Positions 26,589-33,857 of a stretch of DNA of 64,000 bases are shown here, in pieces. A program made the position numbers and the translations under genes. The notes beneath the pieces were generated by a model. That model saw nothing but the letters and a program-made list of their open reading frames with translations, was not told where the DNA came from and did no database searches. Origin of the DNA: CAYPJE01 sp964410945 (GTDB lineage Bacteria > Fidelibacterota > Marinisomatia > Marinisomatales > TCS56); the NCBI GenBank assembly GCA_964410945.1, contig CAYPJE010000011.1, forward strand, positions 24,057-88,056, in the 5' to 3' direction. The first letter of the stretch is position 1. Each line of letters begins with the position of its first letter.

Positions 26589-28814
26589 CTAATTTACCCG
26601 GTAATTGACGGTTGCACTGACATGGTATTTATTCGGTTCCCGGTTTTCATATAAGCGGTCATACTGGTAGACAACATCCTGTACCAAATCGGAAGCAGCG
26701 ACATTTACCGGCGTCACCCGCTTTCCTCCGAAAAAATTCACTTTGGCATTTACACTCAGGATTTTATCGTGCCTGGTACCCAGGGTCCATTCTTTCCCAT
26801 ACAGCAGGTTTATAACATAACGTGTGTTGAACCGGGTGTTATGTTCGATGCCGTCAGCACCTTCGAATTTTGAGTCAAACAGGGAGGCAGTGAATAGATA
26901 ATAGTATCCATCCTTCAGAAATCGCTCCAGTGTGATATCCAATCCCAGGTTCTTTCCCGTCCCCGCATTGATCAGTCTTTCATTGAAATACCAGTCGGCC
27001 TCCATGTTTAACACCGAGAAATTGCTGTCCGGGATAACAGGAACATCGAACAGGTATTGAAAATAAGGTTCGATTTTTAACCGCATAGTAGTGTTGATGC
27101 TTATATCGTAGGCCAAAACCAGGTGGTGGGCTTTCGATACCTTCATATCCTTGTTGGGTTGGGCGGTGCTGGCTCCATCACTGATCTGGGCGAAATACAG
27201 CGTCAGTGGTTCCAGCCTTGAATGCTTGCCATAGGCAAAACTGACAGTCTGAGCATCACCGATGTTGCAGGCGAGGCCAAAGCGCGGTTCCGCTACCAGC
27301 TCATCATTCAAATCAAAATAATGACCGCGCACACCAATGTTCAGCGTGAATCGTCGTGAAAAATTGATTTTTGATTGGGTGAAAAGCTGGACAATTGATG
27401 AAGAACCGTTTTCATCAACCACCCGGACTAATCCCTGATCAAAAACGGGGGCATGTTCCAGAATGGTATTATAATGCATATTGTCAATTATCAAACCGGT
27501 TCGGCTGGTGAATCTGGCATTGAATTTCCTGTTATAGACATTGGTATAGGTATACTTATAGTTACGGGTCGACATATCCTCGCTTGGATAACGTATCAAG
27601 TCGTATCCAAGGATTCCGGCTTTATATTTCATATAATCACCGGTGATGGCCAAGGCAGTCTTCAGGTATGCATCATTTTTAAAGATGTAAAGATGGCTCA
27701 GTCCGAAGCCACCAATTTGCTGAATGAGGTTGCCATCTATTCGATCATCGACCATTTCCCACAGCGTCGAGTCTTTCTCGGCCTCGAAAGTATCCAAATC
27801 TTCGGAGGCCAACCCCCAGATCGAAAATACACCAAAATCTTTGGTTGGCATATTGATCTTGAAACACAGGTCCTGATAGACCGGCAGGAAGTCCTTGATC
27901 TCTTCTGGAAACACAGGCCTGATAATTGCCATGGTGGAATAGCGGTAATTAAACAGATAAGACGCCCCGGTATCTTCCCCTATTGGACCTTCGGATGATA
28001 TATCAAGGCCTACCGTCCCGGCCTGGAAAGCATGTTCATGTCTTTCGCTGTTGCCTGAGCGCAGTTTTATATCAAATACACCTGAAACGGCGTTTCCGTA
28101 TTCGGCAGGGAACGCACTGGTAAAGAAATCCGAGTTCCCGACAACCAGGGCACTTAGCGAGGATATCCCACCACCTCCGAAGGTGGTCAGATTGGCGAAA
28201 TGATTGGGATTGGGTATTTCGATCCCCTCCAGTCTCCACAGCAATCCTTTAGGCGAATTACCTCGAATTATTATGGTATTATCGCGGATATTGTCAGTAG
28301 TTATTCCGGCGAATGAAGCCACCAACCGGCCCGGATCATCAAATCCACCGGCATAACGACGGGCTTCTTCTACCGAAAACGTACGTGCGCTTACAGTTGA
28401 CATTGAATTCAATGGTTTGTCCTTTTTGGTGAAAGCAGCTACAACCACTTCTTCCATTTCCAGAACATCCTCTTTCAATTCCACTATCAGAACAATTTCT
28501 TTCCCGGATGTAATTAATAATTCCGGTATAATTTTAGTTTCATATCCGGCATAGGACACTAGAATATCGTGCCGGCCAATGGGAACCCGATCAATTCGAA
28601 ATACACCATTTTTATCGGAGGCTGCTCCGATTATGGGATCGGTTGTTCTGACAACAATATTAGCTAAAGGCAGCGGCGCCTGAGTATCGTAGTCTACCAC
28701 CGTTCCCCTTACTAACTGTGTAATACCTTGGCCATAGAGACTGCCAAGGAGTGATAGTAACAGGAATAACATAACACGCAGACAGCGCCACAGACTCATC
28801 TCTCCAATCCCCAT
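26589..28814 (-). CDS. TonB-dependent receptor with premature in-frame TAG
   Basis: Receptor with signal peptide (hydrophobic to about LYGQ), carboxypeptidase-regulatory domain (about 35-115, 'RGTVVDYDTQAPLPLANIVV', 'VPIGRHDILVSYAGYETKII'), plug (about 125-250, 'DPGRLVASFAGITTDNIRDN', 'TIIIRGNSPKGLLWRLEGIE') and barrel. The frame stops at TAG 26591-26589 after 'VNYRVN', but the same frame continues for 50 codons to TAG 26438-26436. That extension reads like a true barrel end: 'KNYSSIWSFQMVNMFLA', 'NYGTFYNYQTQQVENWEFAV', 'PVPNISYKIEF', with a terminal Phe as required for BAM insertion. The full product would be 792 residues if the TAG is read through or is a sequencing error. It is the third gene after dsrE-like and phosphatase genes, 55 nt from the latter. 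A start at ATG 28799 is also possible. Confidence 0.85.
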   Translation of the reverse strand: MGIGEMSLWRCLRVMLFLLLSLLGSLYGQGITQLVRGTVVDYDTQAPLPLANIVVRTTDPIIGAASDKNGVFRIDRVPIGRHDILVSYAGYETKIIPELLITSGKEIVLIVELKEDVLEMEEVVVAAFTKKDKPLNSMSTVSARTFSVEEARRYAGGFDDPGRLVASFAGITTDNIRDNTIIIRGNSPKGLLWRLEGIEIPNPNHFANLTTFGGGGISSLSALVVGNSDFFTSAFPAEYGNAVSGVFDIKLRSGNSERHEHAFQAGTVGLDISSEGPIGEDTGASYLFNYRYSTMAIIRPVFPEEIKDFLPVYQDLCFKINMPTKDFGVFSIWGLASEDLDTFEAEKDSTLWEMVDDRIDGNLIQQIGGFGLSHLYIFKNDAYLKTALAITGDYMKYKAGILGYDLIRYPSEDMSTRNYKYTYTNVYNRKFNARFTSRTGLIIDNMHYNTILEHAPVFDQGLVRVVDENGSSSIVQLFTQSKINFSRRFTLNIGVRGHYFDLNDELVAEPRFGLACNIGDAQTVSFAYGKHSRLEPLTLYFAQISDGASTAQPNKDMKVSKAHHLVLAYDISINTTMRLKIEPYFQYLFDVPVIPDSNFSVLNMEADWYFNERLINAGTGKNLGLDITLERFLKDGYYYLFTASLFDSKFEGADGIEHNTRFNTRYVINLLYGKEWTLGTRHDKILSVNAKVNFFGGKRVTPVNVAASDLVQDVVYQYDRLYENREPNKYHVSATVNYRVN

Positions 28815-28869
28815 TTTATGATTTTATTATTGATAAAAATGTATAGTGATATATCCTAGGTTAGTTAAT

Positions 28870-30060
28870 TCATTTCAGTGGTGTTCGTTTCCCGGAGCAG
28901 GCTCCTCGGAAGAACTGACCATTTTCCCAAATCAGAACTTCACCATTCAGTCCATTCTTCATGCTGGCATCGATACCAAAGACCCGACCATTATGATAAG
29001 ACGCGATTTTTTCATTTGAGGTATGCCCAACAACGATATGATTCACCCCATATTCTTCAAGAAGGGTTTCAATATGTAATTCTCCTTCTGTCTTATCTGA
29101 GAAGTATCCTCGATACCAAAGAGGCCCTTTTCTTTTGTATAGAAAAGAAAGCAGCTCGTCCTTACTAATGATATCCTTGCCGATATCGAAACTTTGCCCA
29201 AATATATCATTCACTTCTTCAATATTTAATTCCAGCTCAAGGAAATTAGGATGTAATCCACCATGAACAAAAATCAGATCATTGATTTTAATTACCACTG
29301 GCTTAGCCCTTAACCAACGTCCTAAAACAGTATTATTACTATACAGTTGGTCGTAGTTCACATCCAGCATTTTGGAAACGAATTCATATTTAGGATGTAT
29401 ATACCTGAGATCACCAATCAAAACCATACGTTCATGATTACCCAGTAAAATATGAACATATCCTCCGGCTGACCTGGCCTGGTCTTCCAATTGATACAGA
29501 AACCAAAGTGTTTCAGTCACCATTGGTCCCCGATCAAATATATCACCAACAATTACCAGGTGGCCATTCCCCCAGCTCCAGCGCCTTTGATCATCAATAA
29601 TGGCGTGGGCTTTTAATAAACGTAAGAACAGCTCATACTGACCGTGGATGTCACTAATTGCAGCAATTTTTGATACCTGGCTGAATATGTTGACATTATC
29701 GGTACTATCTTTGGAGTCAACAATGGCAGGCTCAATTGACAAACCACATCGTTTTGGGGCAAACAATGTGTCCTTATTAATTATCATCTTTTGCTGTACA
29801 TCACTATCACAAACCCATAATACTTCTAGGCTATCGCCATGGTAAAAAACATAAGGGCCATCATTATATAGTGAATTGGCAAAGCTGCCTTTTTCCAAAA
29901 ATTCTTCAGTTTCTTGCCCATACAAACGTCCGGCTTCACCATCTACTGCGGGACAAAACATCAATAAGGAAATAAATACTATAAATCGAACGGGATTATT
30001 CAATATGCGTTGATTATCTGGATCGAATGTAAAATTAGAATTAATCAGTTTAGGTAGCAT
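28870..30060 (-). CDS. Exported PPP-type metallophosphoesterase (calcineurin-like)
   Basis: Protein of 396 residues. A hydrophobic segment near residues 22-38 ('FIVFISLLMFCPA') suggests export or membrane anchoring. The catalytic domain has every metal-binding motif of the Ser/Thr-phosphatase-like superfamily: 'SDIHGQY' (DxHG), 'GDIFDRG' (GDxxDRG), 'LGNHERM' (GNHE), 'FVHGGLHP' (HGG) and 'VVGHTSNE' (GHT). It resembles bacterial PPP-like phosphatases of the Shewanella cold-active type and may act on phosphoproteins, bis-nucleotides or phosphate esters. Its ATG (30060) directly abuts the final TGA of the DsrE-like gene, and the TonB receptor follows 55 nt downstream, so the three are probably one transcript. 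Confidence 0.87.
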   Translation of the reverse strand: MLPKLINSNFTFDPDNQRILNNPVRFIVFISLLMFCPAVDGEAGRLYGQETEEFLEKGSFANSLYNDGPYVFYHGDSLEVLWVCDSDVQQKMIINKDTLFAPKRCGLSIEPAIVDSKDSTDNVNIFSQVSKIAAISDIHGQYELFLRLLKAHAIIDDQRRWSWGNGHLVIVGDIFDRGPMVTETLWFLYQLEDQARSAGGYVHILLGNHERMVLIGDLRYIHPKYEFVSKMLDVNYDQLYSNNTVLGRWLRAKPVVIKINDLIFVHGGLHPNFLELELNIEEVNDIFGQSFDIGKDIISKDELLSFLYKRKGPLWYRGYFSDKTEGELHIETLLEEYGVNHIVVGHTSNEKIASYHNGRVFGIDASMKNGLNGEVLIWENGQFFRGACSGKRTPLK

Positions 30061-30405
30061 TCAAAACACCAGGATTTTATCGCTTTCAATACTCCACTTT
30101 GCTATTGTATCCATCCCGCTCCTCATCACACCGTCTACTAACATTTCGATCGATACCCCACGGGCATCACAACATGTCCCTCACGTGTGAACTTCATAGC
30201 CTCTTTTTATCAGACTTTTAATCATCCGTTCTATATTATAGTATCCATCTGGAGTCTTCTGATTCTTCACCGAATTAAAAACTCCATCATCCATAAGGAA
30301 AATTTGACAAGGTTCTTTTTGTTTGATCAAGGCCAATGCTAATCGGAAGGCATTATATGCTTTTTCAGTTCCGTAAGGAGCATGATTGATAATAAAAGTA
30401 ACCAT
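30061..30405 (-). CDS. DsrE-like protein, candidate selenoprotein (in-frame TGA = Sec)
   Basis: Read through one TGA (30183-30181), the frame gives a 114-residue DsrE/DsrF-fold protein. Before the TGA: 'MVTFIINHAPYGTEKAYNAF', 'RLALALIKQKEPCQIFLMDD', 'KTPDGYYNIERMIKSLIKRG', 'YEVHT'. After it: 'GTCCDARGVSIEMLVDGVMR' and 'KWSIESDKILVF'. In Cys-containing relatives the motif is 'xxCGTCxDARG', so TGA falls exactly on the first redox Cys, making Sec-Gly-Thr-Cys (UxxC). A hairpin of bacterial SECIS type starts 12 nt after the TGA. The extended frame ends with TGA directly abutting the ATG of the phosphatase gene, supporting the full-length reading. ATG 30405 has GGAG 7 nt upstream; a TTG start at 30432 is less likely. 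DsrE proteins handle sulfur or redox transfer. If Sec machinery is absent the gene would be a nonsense mutant. Confidence 0.75.
30151..30169 (-). promoter_or_regulatory. Candidate bacterial SECIS element
   Basis: On the mRNA, GAUGCCC-GUG-GGGUAUC forms a 7-bp stem (one G-U), extendable by a U-G pair, with a GUG triloop. The loop begins 19 nt after the UGA and its first base is G. This fits the bSECIS rules as I know them (apical loop 16-37 nt from UGA, G in the first two loop positions, stem of at least 4 bp). Confidence 0.6.
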
Positions 30406-30580
30406 CAGATAACTCCATTTATTATTTTTCAATCCAATCTACAGGAAAGTGGATATTATGTATTTCTAATATAATCATCGGCAGATTATAAATCCATGCT
30501 CTGAGGTTGTCGGATGAAAAACCGCTTCGATAACATTTAATATGACGCAATGCGTGTTATATCCCAAAATAATTAAACCC

Positions 30581-30609
30581 TTGATTTTGGTTTAACTACG
30601 AGGTATAAT
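30581..30609 (+). promoter_or_regulatory. Strong sigma70-type promoter for the cyclase-like gene
   Basis: TTGATT (30581-30586), 17-nt spacer, TATAAT (30604-30609). Transcription would begin near 30616, giving a leader of about 90 nt that contains two tandem hairpins before the gene at 30709. Confidence 0.65.
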
Positions 30610-30621
30610 ATGGTACCTCAA

Positions 30622-30679
30622 ACTGTCGGACGCAAGGGCCGACGACCTATCCTACCGACTGTCGGGCACAAGGACCGAC
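30622..30679 (+). repeat. Two tandem 22-nt hairpin repeats in the 5' leader
   Basis: Copies at 30622-30643 and 30658-30679 share ACTGTCGG, CAAGG and CCGAC. Each folds as GTCGG...CCGAC with a 9-nt loop. They sit between the promoter and the ribosome-binding site of the cyclase-like gene, so they may act as leader structure. They could also be copies of a dispersed repeat. Confidence 0.55.
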
Positions 30680-30708
30680 TGCATAACAACCACAACCAGG
30701 AGGTTACT

Positions 30709-31227
30709 ATGGATAATTATCGTGAAGAAGGATTAGTGTTTTTCACTGACCTGTCCAATTTTCGTCGCTCCACGAAAGCAATGTCGGAGGAAAACCAGGC
30801 AGAGATTCTAACTAAATTTGCCGAGATTACCAACAATGTTGTTATCGCTGGAAACGGTCAGCTTATTACTTACATAAACGACAGTGCCCTCGGGTATTTC
30901 ACATCTGATCTGGCTGACAAAGGAGTGAACACACTGCTAGAAATGAAACAAGAAGTGGAAGCCTGGCTCAAATCCGAGGGCTATCAGATGAAGTTGAGGG
31001 TTGCCGCTCATTATGGTGAATTTATGGTCATATACCAACCGCCATTCACTAATCCCGATCTACTGGGAGAAACAGTAAATATTGCTGTTCGATTAGGCCA
31101 GGGGGGACAGAAATCCCACCGGGGCCGGATGATATTATCAGCCACTGCTTTTAGGAAACTTGCTCCGGAAACGCGAAAGCATTTCCATAAGTTCACGGAA
31201 CCGATTGTTTATTTAGCGGAGGAATAG
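30709..31227 (+). CDS. Class III adenylate/guanylate cyclase-like catalytic domain protein
   Basis: Stand-alone cyclase homology domain of 172 residues. ATG 30709 follows AGGAGG at ideal spacing; the upstream in-frame ATG at 30610 would translate the leader hairpins and is rejected. Motifs: 'GLVFFTDLSNFRRSTKAM' (first metal Asp), 'LITYINDSALGYF' (second metal Asp), 'MKLRVAAHYGEFMV' and 'GETVNIAVRLGQ' (the Asn and Arg used for transition-state binding). Metal and N/R residues are kept, so it may be active; the base-selecting residues cannot be assigned confidently. It lacks a sensor or membrane domain. A TPR lipoprotein follows 65 nt downstream, probably in the same operon. Alternatively it is a nucleotide-sensing relative without activity. 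Confidence 0.78.
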   Translation: MDNYREEGLVFFTDLSNFRRSTKAMSEENQAEILTKFAEITNNVVIAGNGQLITYINDSALGYFTSDLADKGVNTLLEMKQEVEAWLKSEGYQMKLRVAAHYGEFMVIYQPPFTNPDLLGETVNIAVRLGQGGQKSHRGRMILSATAFRKLAPETRKHFHKFTEPIVYLAEE

Positions 31228-31292
31228 TTCATATGTTTCATTAAAACATAGCAATCAAGCTTAATCAAGATAATAGACAGGGAGGACCATCC

Positions 31293-32765
31293 ATGCAAAT
31301 GTCAATTAGATACATAAAAACAACAGGAGTCATAATCTTTATCATGTTATTTATTTTCCAAGTGGGATGTACGAATGAGGAATCAATAATGCCCATAACT
31401 ACCGGATCAATTGAAGCGCTTGGAATTTTCCAAGAAGCACTTAACGCATTTGAAAGCTTCAATTCAGAGGAAGCACGAAAATTGTTTACTCAGGCGATCG
31501 CGAAGGACAAGGATTTTGCCTTGGCCTATTTGTACAGAGGCCTGGCATCTTCTTCGGCGAATGATAGAAGAGATGATTTACTCAAAGCCAAGTTGGTTGC
31601 TCCCAACGCATCCAGTGGCGAACAAATGTTAATCGAGGCCTACCATGATTATTACATAGAAGATGCTGTTGAAAAATGGGCAAATACATTACATGAATTA
31701 TCAATAATGTATCCTGGTGATAAACGGATACATTATTATATGGGCATAGCCTATTATGGATATTATAATGATTATGATTTGGCGGTTGCCCGGTTTGAGA
31801 AAGCACTTAACATTGATATGGATTTTGCCCCACCTCATAATTTTTTGGGGTATACCTACATCAACCAGAAGAACTACCAAGCGGCTGAGGAAGCATTCGA
31901 TAATTACATCCGCTTACAACCCAACCAGGCTAATCCGCGTGATTCAAAAGCAGATTTATTAACAAAACTGGGACGTTTTGAAGAAGCAAACATGTATTAT
32001 CAACAGGCGGTTGAGCTTGATTCCACATTTATTGCATCTAAAAGAAAAATTGGTGCAAACATGATTTTCATGGGTCTATACGATAAAGGAAGACAGGAAC
32101 TTGAAGAAGCTTTAGATATGGGAACAACTCCTGCTGGAAAAATTATTTGTTTGGGTGCTATTGCCCGTTCGTACATATACAAAGGTGATTTCCCAATGGC
32201 AATCGAGTATGCTGATAAGGCTATTCAATTAGCAACAGAAGTCGGGCAGCATGACCGGGCGGTTTATTATTGTCTGATTAAAGCGTCAATTTATCTCGAG
32301 CTGGATGAAACTGACAAAGTTAAGGTTAATCTAACGGATTGTTCTCAAATACTGAATTCTACAGATATTATTGAGCGATCCAAATCTTTTGCCAGATACT
32401 ATTCCGAACAGATTAGAGCAATATTAGCAGTGAGAAGTAATGATTTTAACAAAGCCTGGTCTATTTTAGATGACATTAAAGCTAATATTGAAGCTGGAAC
32501 AGACTCAGAAGCAATGCAGGCTTGGTTTTATTCAACTGCTGGATACATAAGTCTTGAAAGCGGTGATTATCGCAAGGCTATTGAATCTTTGAAAAAAGCG
32601 GATCAGGAAGATCCCTGGGTACTTTATTATCTGGCAAAGGCATATTCAAAAGCTGATAATCAACCTAAGGCATTAGAATTGTTTGATAAAGTTGCAAATT
32701 GGAATGAAGACGGTTTCTCCTATTCTTTTGTACGCTCTAAAGCTTTCGCAGCCATACGAAAATAA
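31293..32765 (+). CDS. TPR-repeat lipoprotein
   Basis: Protein of 490 residues with GGAGG 7 nt before ATG 31293. Signal peptide with lipobox 'FQVGC' (Cys about 28). The rest is TPR helices: 'RKLFTQAIAKDKDFALAYLY', 'RFEKALNIDMDFAPPHNFLG', 'ANMYYQQAVELDSTFIASKR', ending in 'YDKVANWNED'-like repeats ('KALELFDKVANWNEDGFSYS'). It is paralogous to the gene at 33858 along its whole length: both end 'NWNED...Y.FVR.KAFAAI'. TPR lipoproteins in this position serve as scaffold or signalling partners; the adjacent cyclase-like gene suggests a shared pathway (inference). A terminator hairpin follows at 32816. Confidence 0.85.
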   Translation: MQMSIRYIKTTGVIIFIMLFIFQVGCTNEESIMPITTGSIEALGIFQEALNAFESFNSEEARKLFTQAIAKDKDFALAYLYRGLASSSANDRRDDLLKAKLVAPNASSGEQMLIEAYHDYYIEDAVEKWANTLHELSIMYPGDKRIHYYMGIAYYGYYNDYDLAVARFEKALNIDMDFAPPHNFLGYTYINQKNYQAAEEAFDNYIRLQPNQANPRDSKADLLTKLGRFEEANMYYQQAVELDSTFIASKRKIGANMIFMGLYDKGRQELEEALDMGTTPAGKIICLGAIARSYIYKGDFPMAIEYADKAIQLATEVGQHDRAVYYCLIKASIYLELDETDKVKVNLTDCSQILNSTDIIERSKSFARYYSEQIRAILAVRSNDFNKAWSILDDIKANIEAGTDSEAMQAWFYSTAGYISLESGDYRKAIESLKKADQEDPWVLYYLAKAYSKADNQPKALELFDKVANWNEDGFSYSFVRSKAFAAIRK

Positions 32766-32815
32766 ATAGTAGTTGAATCCAATAAAATTATAGTAATGTA
32801 AGAAGCAATGTGAAA

Positions 32816-32840
32816 GGGGTAGTCAGGTGGCTGCCCTTTT
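32816..32840 (+). terminator. Rho-independent terminator after first TPR lipoprotein
   Basis: Stem GGGGTAGTCA/TGGCTGCCCT (two G-U pairs), loop GG, then TTTT. It is similar in sequence to the hairpins at 35452 and 44977. Confidence 0.7.
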
Positions 32841-32903
32841 CATTCTATGAAAACCTGTGTGTAAGTCCTAAGCAAACTCAATAAGATTTAGCACCAATTA
32901 CCT

Positions 32904-32941
32904 GCCGGATATAAATCCGGTTTACCGGATTATTGTCCGGC
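32904..32941. repeat. Nested 38-nt inverted repeat
   Basis: Outer arms GCCGGA/TCCGGC enclose inner arms ATCCGG/CCGGAT around TTTA. It lies in the 323-nt spacer between the TPR lipoprotein and the zinc-ribbon gene. There is no T-run; it may be a cruciform or a dispersed palindrome. Nothing else is recognised in this spacer apart from the terminator. Confidence 0.5.
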
Positions 32942-33088
32942 ACTATGATTGGAACTCCTTCTGTCTAATTGTTTTGTGGTAAATCTGGACAAGAAGATAC
33001 ATCAACTTTTTTAATCCCAGTACGTATAAATACTTAGAAACAATAACCAAGGAGTCGAAAATGTACTGGTAATAACAGCGCAGCTGAT

Positions 33089-33433
33089 TTGGACCTCTCC
33101 ATTGGAACGGTATGTTTAAACTGTGGCCAATTTTTTACTGTCAGTAAATCTCCTGACATATGTCCTGAATGTAATAAAAATACTATAAAATGGAATGCCA
33201 TTTTGAAATATGCTAAAAGGCGAAATAATGGCTACGTTCCTAAATACCGAATTAAGGCTGGTGAAAAAGCTTTTGTTACAAAAATTACCAATTTAGCCTT
33301 CAGGGATAGAATTAAGTATACTCGATTAATATCTAAGCTGGAGGTTCAGAATCCAAAGTATTGGAGGAGAGTAATGCGAAAGATAAGAAAAAGATTAAGA
33401 TCCAAACATATTCAGCAGGAATTATTTATATAG
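33089..33433 (+). CDS. Small zinc-ribbon protein, N-terminus possibly frameshifted
   Basis: A frame of 114 residues with a zinc ribbon 'VCLNCGQFF' ... 'DICPECNKN' (two CxxC pairs) and a basic C-terminal half ('YWRRVMRKIRKRLRSKHIQQ'), suggesting nucleic-acid binding. The family is not recognised. The first start in this frame is TTG 33089 without a ribosome site. A good AAGGAG and ATG at 33061 lie just upstream but read M-Y-W-stop. Removing one base after that ATG would give M-T-G-N-N-S-A-A-D-L joined to the frame, so a one-base insertion (real or sequencing error) is likely. It stands alone between the two TPR lipoprotein genes. Confidence 0.55.
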   Translation: MDLSIGTVCLNCGQFFTVSKSPDICPECNKNTIKWNAILKYAKRRNNGYVPKYRIKAGEKAFVTKITNLAFRDRIKYTRLISKLEVQNPKYWRRVMRKIRKRLRSKHIQQELFI

Positions 33434-33857
33434 GCACCAAATATATTGTGCCATACACATTTTGTTTGATAACACTATGATTTTAGCCACCATTTTTGAC
33501 AAATCACTCACATCGTGATACTATAACTCTGGATTACCTGTTGCTTAAAGCTCCCTTGAACACGGATTCATGAGTACACGGAGTTCTTGATGACAAACTT
33601 ATCCGGCGAAATCTTGATGTAGTCGTATTAAAAGTGATGGGTAGAAATGGTTGTATATTTGTGGTCTGTCACTAGTATTCAGCCAACTTGCTTAATTAGA
33701 GTAAAAACTATATCTTCGAGATAGGATTTCCTGCACCTCTTGTACGATAAGTACGAATTCGCAACGATTGAGTATTCTGTTTCATTTAATGCAATCACTC
33801 CTTAGAAAACAGTGCAACAATAAGCACACAATACCGGATAAAAAGAGGAGGATTAGA
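33434..33857. other. Intergenic region with weak tRNA-junction-like repeat
   Basis: 424 nt without a gene. Around 33557-33600 a stretch resembles the sequence flanking the tRNA fragments at 41374 and 45359 (shared 'CGGATT.ATGAGTAC' and 'TCTTGA.GACAAA'). The similarity is partial and may be chance. The end carries the promoter and ribosome site of the TPR gene. Confidence 0.4.

Noticed and set aside
30610..30708. Upstream ATG for the cyclase-like gene
   Set aside because: It would translate the leader hairpins, lies directly after the -10, and has no ribosome-binding site; ATG 30709 has a perfect AGGAGG.
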